A stretch of DNA of 64,000 nucleotides, from positions 43,528 to 107,527 of the forward strand of contig CAJNOL010000729.1 in the NCBI GenBank assembly GCA_905250125.1, read 5' to 3'. The notes below the pieces were generated by a model that worked only from the letters and a program-made list of their open reading frames with translations, searched no databases and had not been told where the DNA came from. Positions within the stretch are counted from its first letter, which is position 1. Every line of letters begins with the position of its first letter. Origin of the DNA: Rotaria sordida (Eukaryota > Rotifera > Eurotatoria > Philodinida > Philodinidae). A program made the position numbers and the translations under genes. Positions 10,333 to 21,902 of the stretch are shown in pieces.

Positions 10333-11889
10333 GGATAAAAACAAGATGCACACCCGAGTCTCGGTATGGAGAGAGCTAGAATATCCGTCAGAGTGAATGG
10401 CGAAACTTTGCTCTGTTGTTTAACAGACTCACCTTGTTCGAGTATGTGTCGTCGTCGAATGCAAAATTCAATATGATTTCAATGTTTCTTGCAGAGGAAG
10501 AACATACATTTTTCTCTCTTTCTCTCGTGCCTTCGCTAATCCTTTCTCTCTGTTAATTTCTTTCTCACCATCTGAATCTCGGCAAGGAATTGATCCTTTT
10601 TTGCAAATGCAGTGAGATGCTATAGGGGTATGATGGAAAAAGAAAGAAAAGAAAAACATAGAAAGGAAAAATATCGAAAAAAAATGTAGAAAAGAAATAT
10701 ATCGAAGAGAGAAATATCGAAAGGTGAAATGTCGACGGATAATCATCGAATAGAAAAAGCTTTCAGCGCAATCCCTGCGGGATTAAAAATGTGAAACACG
10801 ATGGAGCTTTTTATATTGTGAATGAAGAAATTTGAATTTTCTCTGTCACGGTCTGTGATGGTCTTTGGAGCCCTTCTATCACTGTCTGTGATGGGTATGG
10901 ATTGTCTCTGTCACGATCTGTAGGGGGGAGCAAGGGGAGTAGGTCTAAAATTTCTATCCTATACACTTCAACACTCCTTTCAGATCGTGTGTCACAAGAC
11001 ATAACGTTCGTTAGAAATCTTAAACGAAAAAAACTTAAACAAAAAAATCGATTCACATCCTCTGACGAACAAACACAATCGTTAATAATAAACGAAGCCT
11101 TGTATTCAATAATGCATGTCTAGTCGTTAGAAAAATTCATTCACATGTTTTTTTTTGTTTTAAACATTCTTCAAATTAAGCCATGGGCAAAACAGGTCTT
11201 TGTGAAATCTTCTTTATGTATGTTTAGAAGAGGACGAAGAAGAAGAGAGTTAAAGAGAGCGTTGTTTCTATTGCGAAATCAATGATATATATGTCAATAT
11301 TCGGTCACGTGTTGCTTGAATACTCGACAAAAAAAATTAAAGAATCAATTAGATAAATTAGCGATTTAATTATCAATCTCAGATGTTCTACATACAATCA
11401 AATAAAAAAAAAACTTTTTCTTCTTTATAAATATGACTGATCAAATTAATAATATTGTTGATGAAAATTCGTACAATTTATAATTTAATGAACAGTAATC
11501 TTACGACAACAAAAATATGACAATAATAATTATTTTTCTTTTTTCTGTTCTATATGATAAAAACAGTTAAAGACAAGGACAAATCGAAGTTAATGATTTT
11601 TAGCATTTCGAATTCAATAAATTTTCCTTATTAATAAAAAAATTTTGATAATTAATAATCGATAAATAAACTACACCATTGTAGAATCTTAGATAATTAA
11701 ACAGTCGTGTTTTTCATAATGTAAGTTTGCAGCTTTGTTATTCTTAGGTTATGAATACCTGCTAGGATGTATTGAATTGAAGGTGACAAAGAATTTCCAC
11801 AAACGAGCCACTAATTCAAACTCAACATTACATTAAGTTTCTGTAATTAGACTAGAATTGACGGGTATTAAAGATATAACCAACTATCA
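10333..11889. other. Gene-free stretch with small simple repeats
   Basis: No gene was recognised. Purine-rich GAAATATCGAAA-type repeats lie at about 10640-10740, and a short tandem CTCTGTCACGGTCTGTGATG repeat lies at 10841-10923. From 11130 the sequence becomes very AT-rich. Open frames here follow from low complexity. Confidence 0.4.
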
Positions 11890-12260
11890 ACGCAAGATGT
11901 CATACTGAATTTCAGACTAGTCTGGTTCAGACAAAATATCATTTTTAATAAAACATGGTAGTCTTGACTGGTGCTCAGGATCTTTCAAACTAGTCCAGAC
12001 ATGTATTTCAAAATTATTAGACTAGTCTAGTCCCGTCATTATATTTCCTCATAAGACACTGACTAATCCTGACGTTGACATCAAATATTTAGGACTAGAC
12101 TTGACTAGTCCCTAGAATATCTCAGACTAGTCCTGGCATATATTTCGGAAATATTAGACTAGTCCAGCCCTGCTAGTATGTCGCTTTTTAAAATACTGAC
12201 CAGTTCTGACGGCTACATTCAGTATTTTAAACTAGTCAGGATGGATGTTGTGGACGTTTC
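11890..12260. repeat. Degenerate tandem repeat with ACTAGT core
   Basis: The motif GACTAGTCC/GACTAGTCTG recurs about ten times with intervening AT-rich segments (ATATTTCGGAAATATTAG type). The unit is roughly 40-60 bp with alternating half units. The core GACTAGTC is a perfect palindrome. A related CTAGACATG/ACTAGTCCCG inverted pair occurs at about 53448-53532. Confidence 0.65.
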
Positions 12261-12418
12261 GGACTAGACATGTCGCCAATCCTCTCGTTTTTTTGCTTGC
12301 CTGGGAATATTGTATCTGGACTTTTTTTAAGATCGATATGAGAAGATAGCATGTCAGATTGACTTCTACATGAACAATTCAAAATCTTATACAATAGACC
12401 ACTGGCACACCATATTCT

Positions 12419-13451
12419 ATGAATAACATGGATTCAAAAGTAGTTCTCGGCATTATTACATGGATCGCAGCGTCCTGATTTTTCTCAGCGAAAAAAATTT
12501 TCAAATAGGACGTCCCCCACAGGAAAAATCAGGACGCTGCGATCCGTGTTATTATGTTAATCACATTGTGCTTGGATGTTTTATTACCTATCGTAGTTCT
12601 CACTGTTATTCTTATTAATTACCGTCGATTGAAATTAAATATTGACGTGTTATTAACATGTAACACTTATGTATCTATATTAATGTCCTATCTCATATTG
12701 ATTGAATGTTATGCTAGTACTCTATATGGTGATCTTTTCCCGTTTTCTAATGCCGATAGTGATTGGTTCGACATACGAGCTTATCTTCTATGCGTTTTTA
12801 TGTATGCTGCATATGATTCATATGTACCCTCAAGCATTATTTAGATGCTTTCGAGTGATATTCTATAGACAAAAGAGTCTACAAACGTTTCGCTTTTTTG
12901 TTTATGCCATTATTGCACAATGGTCAATAATGATCTTACTTGCACTTCCACAACTTATATTGAACTATATAGAATATCTACCAAGTGAAGGAAATTGTCA
13001 GGTTTCTTTTCATAATACATCTGCATTTGTTTTACTGTTTGTAAGCGCTTTTTCGTTTCCGATCAGTACCACATTTTCAATCTATATCTCTATCATTCGA
13101 TTTACTCGTCGAACAAGCCATCTTCAACAGCAATGAATAAATTCAAACCAACGAGATATTATGGTTCTCAAACGAATACTCCTGATTCTCCTCATTATGA
13201 GTTTGTTTGGTGCGCCGGCAGTTATTATTCTTTTCATCTATTGGATTACGCAATATACAATATCATTTGCTTATTTTGTACAATATTTCACTGCTTCCAT
13301 GGATGTGGCACTTCAAACTGTCGTTTTGACATTTTCAACACCTCAAATACGAGCTCTGTTTACCCGAAATCCAAGAGAAATCCATCCGATAGGGCCAACA
13401 GAAGCTAAAAGAACACAAATAGCTAACATTCCGAAAGAAACAAGTTTTTAA
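12419..13451 (+). pseudogene. Rhodopsin-like GPCR pseudogene split by a MITE
   Basis: Decayed seven-helix receptor of the orphan class A type expanded in bdelloids. Recognisable parts are the first helix (LDVLLPIVVLTVILI), the loop IRAYLLCVFMYAAYDSY, the segment ALFRCFRVIFYR, and the terminal helices with FSTPQIRALF. It is broken three ways. A 90-bp inverted-repeat element sits in the first helix at 12459-12548. A frame change falls near 12816-12830, where the reading passes from the 12554 frame to the 12702 frame. A TGA stop lies at 13134-13136, in frame with the continuation to 13451. Ignoring the insertion and one 6-bp duplicate, the reading from ATG 12419 runs through GII into MLITLCLDV in the same frame. 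That supports a former single-exon 5' end and a recent insertion. Confidence 0.8.
12459..12548. mobile_element. 90-bp MITE-like inverted-repeat element with 6-bp target duplication
   Basis: Terminal inverted repeats of about 26 bp (CAYGGATCGCAGCGTCCTGA..., one mismatch) surround a 38-bp AT-rich centre. TTATTA lies directly on both sides (12453-12458 and 12549-12554), which is the target-site duplication. There is no coding capacity, so it would need a transposase from elsewhere. The near-identical arms suggest a young insertion. Confidence 0.88.
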
Positions 13452-13789
13452 CACTAGCTTAACATGCTTGACTGTTATCTCATTTAATGAATTTTTTTCA
13501 ATATTGTGTTGTGATTTCATCGTTTTATGTCTTCGTACTATTTAAAAACAATTTTCAATGTATACATAATTTAGTCAATGCCTTTTTATCTTTTGTTCAG
13601 ATCAGATTTGACATGAGGAATCTTATTTAGATTTAATATTACCCTAGGCTTAGCTTGAGACGTAAGACTAAAATATGAAATTATTTATACTTTTCCGTAA
13701 TTCTGAAATGAAATTATCTAGCCTCTGAAAGAGGAGAACACATATTGTATTCGTTGCAAATATTCTCAGCATTTTATCACGCAACAAAA

Positions 13790-14613
13790 TAAGGTACGGA
13801 TCGATGGAATGAAGCAGTTAAACGGTTATCTGATTTATTTTTTAATAATGACTGGAATGCTCTTGTTGATAAATATGGATTATATAATGTAAGATAATGT
13901 TTAACTGAATTTTGATCTATCAAATTTCATAATTGATCGTATTAGTTTAATGTTTAATATTGAAACATATCTATTTACAGCATTAACATTTCAATTTTCG
14001 TGATGCATTTCGTATATATGCATATACGAAATTTTATCATATTATCGGCGGAAACAATTGTTTTACTGAATCATTAAATGTGTCATGCCAAATAAATTAT
14101 TAAACTTTAGTTTTAGCTTTTTTACAAGAATAAAGATAAAACTGTAAATATAACAACAAAAAATACAACGCATACCATCGATATATCGAAATTCGATCGT
14201 GGTTTTGTTGCAACAGCAGTTTGTGCTGCTTGTTTTATTCATTATAAACCTATTGATAATCAAGGTTTAAAAAAATGTTATGAGCATTAAGACTATTTTA
14301 TTATGATTGTGCAAGTAAAGTCGCTTTATATTTCAATCATTCTTGGTGGTATAATCAAAATATATACGGAGATTCATCAACAATTGATTTATCATTAAGA
14401 TTTATATATAATGAAAATTATAATACAATACATAATACAAATAATCATACGGAATCTGTTTTACTTGCATCTTTTATTTTTACACCAGATTCAACATTAT
14501 GGTCATCATCAACAATCGATCAAATAACTAATGAAACTCTATTGAATCTTGAACAAATTCATTCACTATCAGATATTCAACAATTTTATCTACGAACTGT
14601 TGTTAAACATTGA
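13790..14613 (+). pseudogene. Decayed coding fragments, unrecognised protein
   Basis: Several stretches have protein-like composition in different frames. The first, about 13796-13888, reads RWNEAVKRLSDLFFNNDWN and ends at a GTAAGA donor. The second, about 13990-14098, includes RDAFRIYAYTKFYHIIGG. The third, about 14188-14268, includes GFVATAVCAACFIHYKP. The last, about 14298-14613, includes the NHSWWYNQNIYG and ITNETLLNLEQIHSL words and ends in TGA. Between them the frame is lost more than once, so no working gene remains. I do not recognise the family. The Cys, Trp and N-glycosylation motifs (NHS, NHT, NET) suggest a secreted or surface protein. Confidence 0.55.
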
Positions 14614-14984
14614 TGTGCTATTTAAGGGTTTTTTCGTATGAAGTCTGATTTGAATAGATTGTAGAGCTATAGGACGTAGAAATTTGTAATTACTCTACTT
14701 TCTCCTCTACAGATCATTAGAGATATTATTGTTATACAGTTATAGACTGTACATCAACAGTGAAGTCTTGTTACATAAATATATGAATACATTAGTGAAG
14801 GATTACGAAAGATACGAAATATATATCCGAACATAAATAGAATTCGATCCTTGTGATTAGCAGCACGATTTTTCACATTTGAATTGCATCCACAGATTTC
14901 TTTTTTTTAATTTTAATCTCATTCGAAGGTGTACTGATTCATTTTCACACGATGCCTATGCTTTATTTTTACTATACGAAGAAT

Positions 14985-16050
14985 AAAATCTAAAAGCAGC
15001 GTTAACACAATTATTCGATCAACATGTTTACTTTTCTAGTGAACATTTATCAGGAGCATATGCATCGATCGATTCTTCAATACTTTCAGCTTTACATCTT
15101 CTCATTCAATTACAAAAAGAAAATTTTGATGTTGTTATTGTTGCACCAGGTTTATTATCATTACAAACACCTATTGAATTGTCGAAACGTCAATCAAGTT
15201 GGCATATACTTTTTTTTCGAAATATATTCATTTTCAAATAGTAGTTCCTTAAATCAAGTTGAATCTTCATCAGCGAACTTAACAATAAAGGAATATTTCT
15301 ATTTTGGTCCGAATATAATCAATGGTGAATTCAATTCAACCGAATTAATGAATCGATTTGATTTTGAAAATTTTGCTTTAAATGATCATATTGAAGAATT
15401 ACTTCAACCATTTAGAATAAATATTAAAGTGGAAGAATATCCTTTATTAACCGTTCCTTTCATACGAGTGAAATCATCGGTAACATGGTCTATAAGATAC
15501 TCAATTACTCGGATATGATTCCAATGATACTAAACCTGAACAAAAAATAATTCTATTTAATACAAACGCTATGCATGTATTATCTTGGTTACGAGAACAT
15601 GTATCAATCAAATGAAATTATAAACAAACAACATTACTTTATCAGAATCATATTATTGATCCTTATCTAAGTTGGATTGGAATTTCCACAGATTTAACGT
15701 AGAGCATCTATAAACAAATAATATCTAACTATTCTACTCTATTGCCAGATCAGCCTGCACTAAATGCTTCTCTTCACACATTGATATTTACGTACATTAT
15801 TTTCTTTCATTTTCTCTTATTGTTAGTTCGAATTCAAATCAAGTTAAATATAATTTTAAAAAAAAACTTTTAAAAATAATTTGATCTATTTCGTGGCAGA
15901 ATTTGTATAGGTATATCTAGACAAATACCAGACAAAAGAGTAGAAATTCTACTAGATCATCCTAAAACTATACTTTACTCGAATAATGTCGTTTATTTTA
16001 GAAGATCAATTTCTTCTATGCAATCACTTGGTTGTTATGCCACTCGACGC
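14985..16050 (+). pseudogene. Decayed coding fragments, unrecognised protein(s)
   Basis: One frame from about 14990 reads LFDQHVYFSSEHLSGAYASI and continues through a hydrophobic stretch (FDVVIVAPGLLSL). It is then lost, and a second frame carries on from about 15207 to 15517 (LNQVESSSANLTIKEYFYFG). Further shreds lie at 15625-15700 and 15895-16050. The last reads GRICIGISRQIPDKRVEILL followed by DHPKTILYSN, faintly like the first strands of an arrestin-type fold, but this is weak. The 13790-14613 shreds may belong to the same former locus. I do not recognise the family. Confidence 0.5.
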
Positions 16051-17002
16051 TTTTAATATTCTGATAAACAAGATAATCCTACAGACTATGGATTCTTCAT
16101 GTAATATCCATTTCGACACTCTTATTTATATTGTTCTTTCTTTCTCGTATCAAGTTTATTACGTTTATGTCTATTATTGTATTCTGTCTGACATAAATGA
16201 TGACATCTGCTACCAATATCTTGCGTAACATGCTCGTTATTTTCATACGAAATCTATCAGTTCTAATGTGTTCATTTTCTGCTTATCATACGTGCAAATT
16301 TAAATTATGCTCATTTCAACAACTTACGTCTTTCTACAGTCGATTTGCTCTAAAGAATTAAACAGAAATAAAAATCAGAAAACGAATCATATTTCGTACA
16401 GTTCATAGTACTAAATCAATGATTTTCTCCTTTCAAAGATTGAATATAAAACATACTATGCATTTTGTTACCGATGAGTAGACCTGCAGACTGATTCATT
16501 ATTCGTGTTTATTAGAAAACGTTTGTTTTTATATTTCAACTTCATTTTAGTACATCTATTGATCAGTAGTACTGCGAATGAATTTGGAACTTTTATACAT
16601 TTATTGTCGATAAAAACTATCAAAAATCAGTAATTATATGCCTTCGATCAATTTTCACCACATTCGTTTGATTTTATAGGTTTGTAACGGACGACCAAAG
16701 AAAGAAACAAACCACGTGGATAAAATTCAGACGCAATTTTTGCGATGTTTATGCACCTATGTGCGATTCTCGCTTTTTTTTCTTCTGCGCTTCACATAGG
16801 TGTAAAATATATCTCTAGGGTTTCTTTTCGTTACGACGCTCAGACCAAAACAGAAGATATTTTTATCGTCGCTTTCTTTGCTCGACGTGTCTATTACATG
16901 CGCAACATTGCCTACGAACATATGCCTTTCTCGAGCTAAATATATGATGTTTTTCTTTCTTTTCATATTAATAATACGACAAAAAAAGAACACTTCTTTT
17001 AG
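16051..17002. other. 5' flank of the first F-box gene
   Basis: No coding feature is visible. A TTCTTTTAG acceptor ends at 17002, directly before the ATG of the F-box gene. This is compatible with a 5' intron or spliced-leader addition. Confidence 0.35.
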
Positions 17003-20000
17003 ATGGCTAATATATCGGTTTTTGAAATTTTACCAGAAGAAATTCGATTACACGTATTTCAATATTTGAGCTATGTCGATATTGTCTATTCTTTCTTTAA
17101 TCTTAATACTCGTCTCAATACAACAATAACTAATGTTTGTAATCAAATGAATCTCAGTGGTATTACCTATCAACAATTCGATTGTCTTATTTCGAATATA
17201 TTACCTCAAATAGGCCCGAATATACGATCATTTGTAGTCAATGAACACTGGTCTAATTTTATATCAAATAAATTACATCCGATGCGCTTCAAATTTGATT
17301 TGTCGTCAATGTTCCCAAATCTACACACGTTAGTACTTGATTGCTTTACTGAAGTAGATCTGCTTGAATTTATTGATGATATAAGAGATCTCAAGCAGCT
17401 TGTGAAACTTGTTGTAAAACGTCTTGATGGTAAAGGCTCATACGAATTATTAGGAAAGGTTTTGACTGCTAATAATTGTCGACTTAAATCAGTATTGTTC
17501 GATTATGACTCTCTCTATTTATCTCTGAATACGAATAATGAAAAAGTTTCGTATCCGAACATTGAAGAATTGACACTGAACTTGATTAATTGCGACATGA
17601 TAGGAAACTTGTTCCAACTTGTACCTAATATTCATCGTTTGAAAATAACTTTCGGAGAATCTCCAGGTGTATCACTAACAAGTTTAATGAGTGCACCATC
17701 GCTGATTCATCTGAAGGAGTTCGAGTTGCATTCAATCGGTATGTTTTGGGAATTAAGCCACATCGCTGATATTTTACGTAAGATGCCATCTTTACACAAG
17801 CTAACGCTCGATCTATCTACAGATGACAAACGTGTTGTTAATGGACAAAATCTTGTCACCATTCTACCATCATCTTTGGTTGAGATTCAATTGTGCATTC
17901 TTTATTATTTCTCAGAATCACAAGTCAAGATGGATAGTTTGACTGCGACATGGCCAAATCATATTCCAATATCATGTTGGTTACATGAATTCCAGAATTA
18001 TGCTATTATTCATACAATACCGTATAACGTATTTTCAATAGTAGTACCGGGATCTATAGGCAAATATATGATGTCTGGTTGGAAATATATGCAGCCAGTA
18101 GAATATTTAAAGATTTATGGAGAATCATCTTCTATTGATGTACTAATGATTGTGCAACATTTCTATCGACTCCGAAAACTCAATATTAATATAAGAAATG
18201 ATTCAGAAGAACGTATGTAACTTTCATACAAGTACTATTTATTTCAAAGAGTGCGTGTATTAGCAGCTTAGGCTATTCGTCATAAATAGAAGTGAAACGA
18301 GGAGTGAATTTATAATTCATGCTCATTGAATGAACATTCGTAAACAAATGAGTTAGATAAAACATAAAATCTTGCAGAAAATGAGCTGGTATTTGAAGTC
18401 TATCTTTTATCCATCGATGTTAACGTGGTTCTAGGGACTACGAGGATCTAATAGCTCAAGATTTCTTAGGATGTATTATATATCATGGTACTTCAGCATA
18501 TCCCACCCTCATATTTTATCGAATACATGATATACTGCATCAAATATTTTAGCTAGAATGAACAAAGTTTTACATATGACGTTCACGTATAATGACTTCA
18601 TTGGTTGAGATTCAATTTCTAACGAAATTTTGCATGGTATTTCATCTCGAAAATGTACCAATATTTATATAATCGACGTTTTTAGTATTCATGTATGCAT
18701 ACGATTCACAGCGCGTAATACATATTGTACATGAGTCTATTACTTTTTTTTATTTATATGAACAAATATTTTGGACATCTTTGATATTTGAACTCTTCAT
18801 CGATTCAAAATTCTAAGCAACTAAACAAACTTTTCGAAACATTTAACCAGTATCGCTAAGATACTTAGCGAATACTTTTAAAAATTCTCTTAGAGAACAT
18901 ACTAGAATCGTCTCGTCAAAACAGATATCTTTATTCCAGTTGGATAGAATCTTAGCAGTTTATTTTTCATCAGGATTTTATATTAACACTCTCAGACTAT
19001 GCCATAAGATTTCTTTTCTAAATTCTCCCATTGACATACGAATCTATTGAAATGTATTATAAAATATTTGTAGTGTTCAACATTTTTCTTCCTTATAGCG
19101 TTCTTACGCAATACGAATACAATATTATCGATGAGTGGCGAATGATACTTTTGAATACGATTCGAAATTATTCTGATGCTACAGATTTCTTATCTACTGT
19201 TTTATATTTGATGTGAAGTCAAAGTATTGAATCAAGGTAAAAGTGAAAAGGTGATATCCTTCGATTTAGCTTCATCTACGCACTTTTTCTGCCTATTATC
19301 ATGATATCAGTTTGTTCAATGTTCATATCGTTGGAAAGAGCAAATCTACACGTATTTCCTAATAATTTATAGAGAAATAGAGAAGTGATATGCTGAAAAA
19401 TGGAAATAGTTGTTTATATATAACTGCAGCATACATTAGTAAGCATTATTGGCGTACTATGTGTAGTCCTGCTTCTATTTCTTTGACAGTCAATAGCGTC
19501 CTGATGAGAATTTGAATTAACGATCTTTTTGCTTGTCAGCTTTCAAATTTTATTAAAAAACATCAGGTGGAAGATATATCTTCTGTTGACAAATTCACTT
19601 ATAATTGTTTTATTTCTTTTAGCTAGTATGATGCAGTTAACTGAACCTGTGATTTTACATTTACCTCAACTGAAATATCTTCAAGTAGAAGGAAAATGTG
19701 AACTGTTTCATTTGCTCAATGCAGCTTCTAGTCTTCATGAATTGTCAGTTGATTTCGATTCCTTCAGTAGAATAATAGACAATGAAGCGGTGTATCAACT
19801 TTTACCGCAACGAATAGCTTCTCTCGAAATTTTCCACCTACGAGATATTCATAAATTGCAATTGGATACTATTTTTAAACTATTTCCTCATATACGTAAT
19901 ATGACTCTCTCTGTAAAAGATTCACGCATTCTCATCGATTCGCTTGTATGGCAAGCTTTGAACATTTGGAAACAACAACAGCAGAATGCTTATCTCTGCA

Positions 20001-20128
20001 TCGAAGGTGCACTCTCCGAAGAAGGAAATCAAACGCTTCGAAAATGGCTAATGGAACATATTCATTCATCGATAACAGACACATTTGCTTTCGATTATCG
20101 AAATAAATGGTTTCATTTTTGGCTTTGA
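17003..20128 (+). CDS. F-box/LRR-like protein 1
   Basis: Putative substrate-recognition subunit of an SCF ubiquitin ligase. An N-terminal F-box (residues about 4-42, ISVFEILPEEIRLHVFQYLS) is followed by divergent leucine-rich repeats (spaced L..L.L blocks, for example PNIEELTLNLINC and PSLHKLTLDLS). Exon 1 is 17003-18212 and exon 2 is 19623-20128. The GTATGT donor and TTTCTTTTAG acceptor join in phase, giving 571 residues. The 1410-bp intron is far longer than the 50-60 bp introns of neighbouring genes and may have taken up inserted DNA, though nothing recognisable lies in it. AATAAA at 20150-20155 lies only a few bases before a telomere-like hairpin, so transcript ends may be set there. The gene belongs to a family with members at 21903-23862 and 62396-64000. 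Confidence 0.82.
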
Positions 20129-20159
20129 TTATTTATGTTGTCCGTTTCTAATAAACTAA

Positions 20160-20232
20160 GGGTGTGGATGTGGGTCTAGGTTTGGGTCTGGGTGTTGATA
20201 TCTTCTCATCACCCACACCCACACCCACACCC
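20160..20232. repeat. Telomere-like GT/CA hairpin (copy 4)
   Basis: A degenerate G-strand arm (GGGTGTGGATGTGGGTCT...) is followed by a spacer with TCTTCTCATC and then a pure C-strand arm of ACCCAC units. It separates the F-box gene 3' end on the left from the broken NHL gene on the right. The NHL reading frame runs straight into the C-strand arm. Confidence 0.85.
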
Positions 20233-21200
20233 TAGAAACATATAAAGATCCTTCGCTATCCATTACCAATCCCCAACAGGAAATATTCGAGTTTAATGTT
20301 TGACCACTATTCGCATTTTGAAACCATTGCTGTACTCGTTTATTATTTCGATCACATATGAACATCGTTCCATTCTTATCGACGACAATACTAGAAGGAA
20401 AATTTAATCGTTCATCACCGTTACCTTCATATTTTTCACCAGCCACCATTTGACCAGTTGACATTCGTGACAATTATTTAACTATTCGATGGTTAAAAGA
20501 CTCGGCAACATAAATGGCATCATCTTCATTTCGAAACAATCCCAGAGGATAATCTAATTGATTCAATTCTGATCATTGACCATTTCCTCCAGCCGCTGTT
20601 ATACCATTCTGATTCCAAGTTGCACTTGCACAAATACCATCGTCTGAAATCGATGGTGCTAGAAAACAGGAAAAACAACTGAAACTTTCTCATTTCATTC
20701 TCATCAATTATCACATGTTGCTGTTCGTATTGATGGACATATCATTTGAGAGGCTAAATTCAACGGATAGCATAATGGACTTTTATGACATTTGTCATGC
20801 TTTACACACACATGATTTGGTTGATAACACATTTGATTATTCTTTGCACATGATATTAATGAGGAACAGGCAAGATGAAGGGATGCACATATGCTAAGAC
20901 TGCTGTTCGTTGTTAATTGAAGACATCCACAAAACGGATTCAGTGAACATTGTGTATAAGGTGATGTATTTTGACATTGTTGAACTTCAAGTGAATCTAG
21001 TTGATAACGAACAGATCTAAGATATTGTTAATCATCATTGAAACATACCTGATAAACTACAATCAATAACAAAAATTCGATATTTGAAGTGAATTCAAAG
21101 AAGAGCATTTACTTGAGAATAATCAACAATAATATTAAAGTTATCTGCATTTTGTATTTCAAATTGATTCTATACTCTTTTCTTCGCTTCTGTATTTTGT
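20233..21200 (-). pseudogene. NHL-repeat protein pseudogene, truncated at the hairpin
   Basis: Remains of a secreted NHL-repeat (beta-propeller) protein. The upstream part (about 21000-20700) is a cysteine-rich segment (CSLNPFCGCL, CYQPNHVCVKHDKCH). The downstream part (about 20660-20234) holds NHL blades: GICASATWNQNGITAAGGNG, LGLFRNEDDAIYVAESFNHR, SSIVVDKNGTMFICDRNNKR and GLVMDSEGSLYVS. Two stops interrupt the blades, one after GGNGQ and one after NHRIVK. The fourth blade is cut in the middle: after SLYVS, where D..NHRV would be expected, the sequence passes into the telomere-like array. Short exon shreds with plausible introns lie up to about 21200. This is a broken gene that lost its 3' end at the hairpin boundary. 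Confidence 0.78.
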
Positions 21201-21278
21201 ATCATTGATAACCGACAGATTAAGATGAGAATAAATCAATCTGCCACACTAGTGCAAATCGTTATGACTCTATGTTAC

Positions 21279-21551
21279 TTACTCGTCACTTAAAGAAAGC
21301 CATTCCGTATCCTCGAAATCACCAAAGAATTGACGATTAATCGCGATATATTGAAACAATAATTGTGCATTGAATAGCGATAAATCACCGATTTTTTTTC
21401 GCGATAATTCTGACGATTTTTGTGATAAATCGAGATTTTGTAGTTGGTTTTTGTCCTCCGTCAATTGTGCCCACAACATATATATGGAAATCATTTTGGA
21501 ACAGATCAAATCAATATCGAAGCATTTTGGTTTATTTTTATAAAGGAACAT
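21279..21551 (-). CDS. Unassigned short open frame with a strong donor site
   Basis: A 90-residue open frame begins MFLYKNKPKCFDIDL and ends in ...EWLSLSDE. A consensus GTAAGT donor overlaps its last codons, so it could be a first coding exon of a gene running toward the NHL remains. I recognise no domain. The middle is Leu/Gln/Lys-rich and helical. It may equally be a chance frame. Confidence 0.25.
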   Translation of the reverse strand: MFLYKNKPKCFDIDLICSKMISIYMLWAQLTEDKNQLQNLDLSQKSSELSRKKIGDLSLFNAQLLFQYIAINRQFFGDFEDTEWLSLSDE

Positions 21552-21902
21552 TAAAATGATAGAATATTAATGAAATCATTACTATTTGCTCATTTCCAAT
21601 AATTATGTATGAAGTTATTTTGAATAAAAAAAAACTAAGAATGATGGTAAAGACTTCCACTATGTTTTTCAGAATTCATATTAGAGAATAGCATCTCAGT
21701 TATGATTCATAGCCCTATTAATTCTATACGGATCATGATACATGTGACTCGTATAACTTGTCTTTTTCTTTCCATTCTGTTATAGTAATAGCGATAACGA
21801 TATGTTCTTGCGCAACCATATGAAATTTTCTTATCTATGTGAGTATAACAGTATTCTTAGGGTAACATTTGATCATTATATGATTTTTGCGTTGATTTCA
21901 AT

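Noticed and set aside
10162-10353. Open frames across the GGAGTACAG palindrome
   Set aside because: They are by-products of the inverted repeat.
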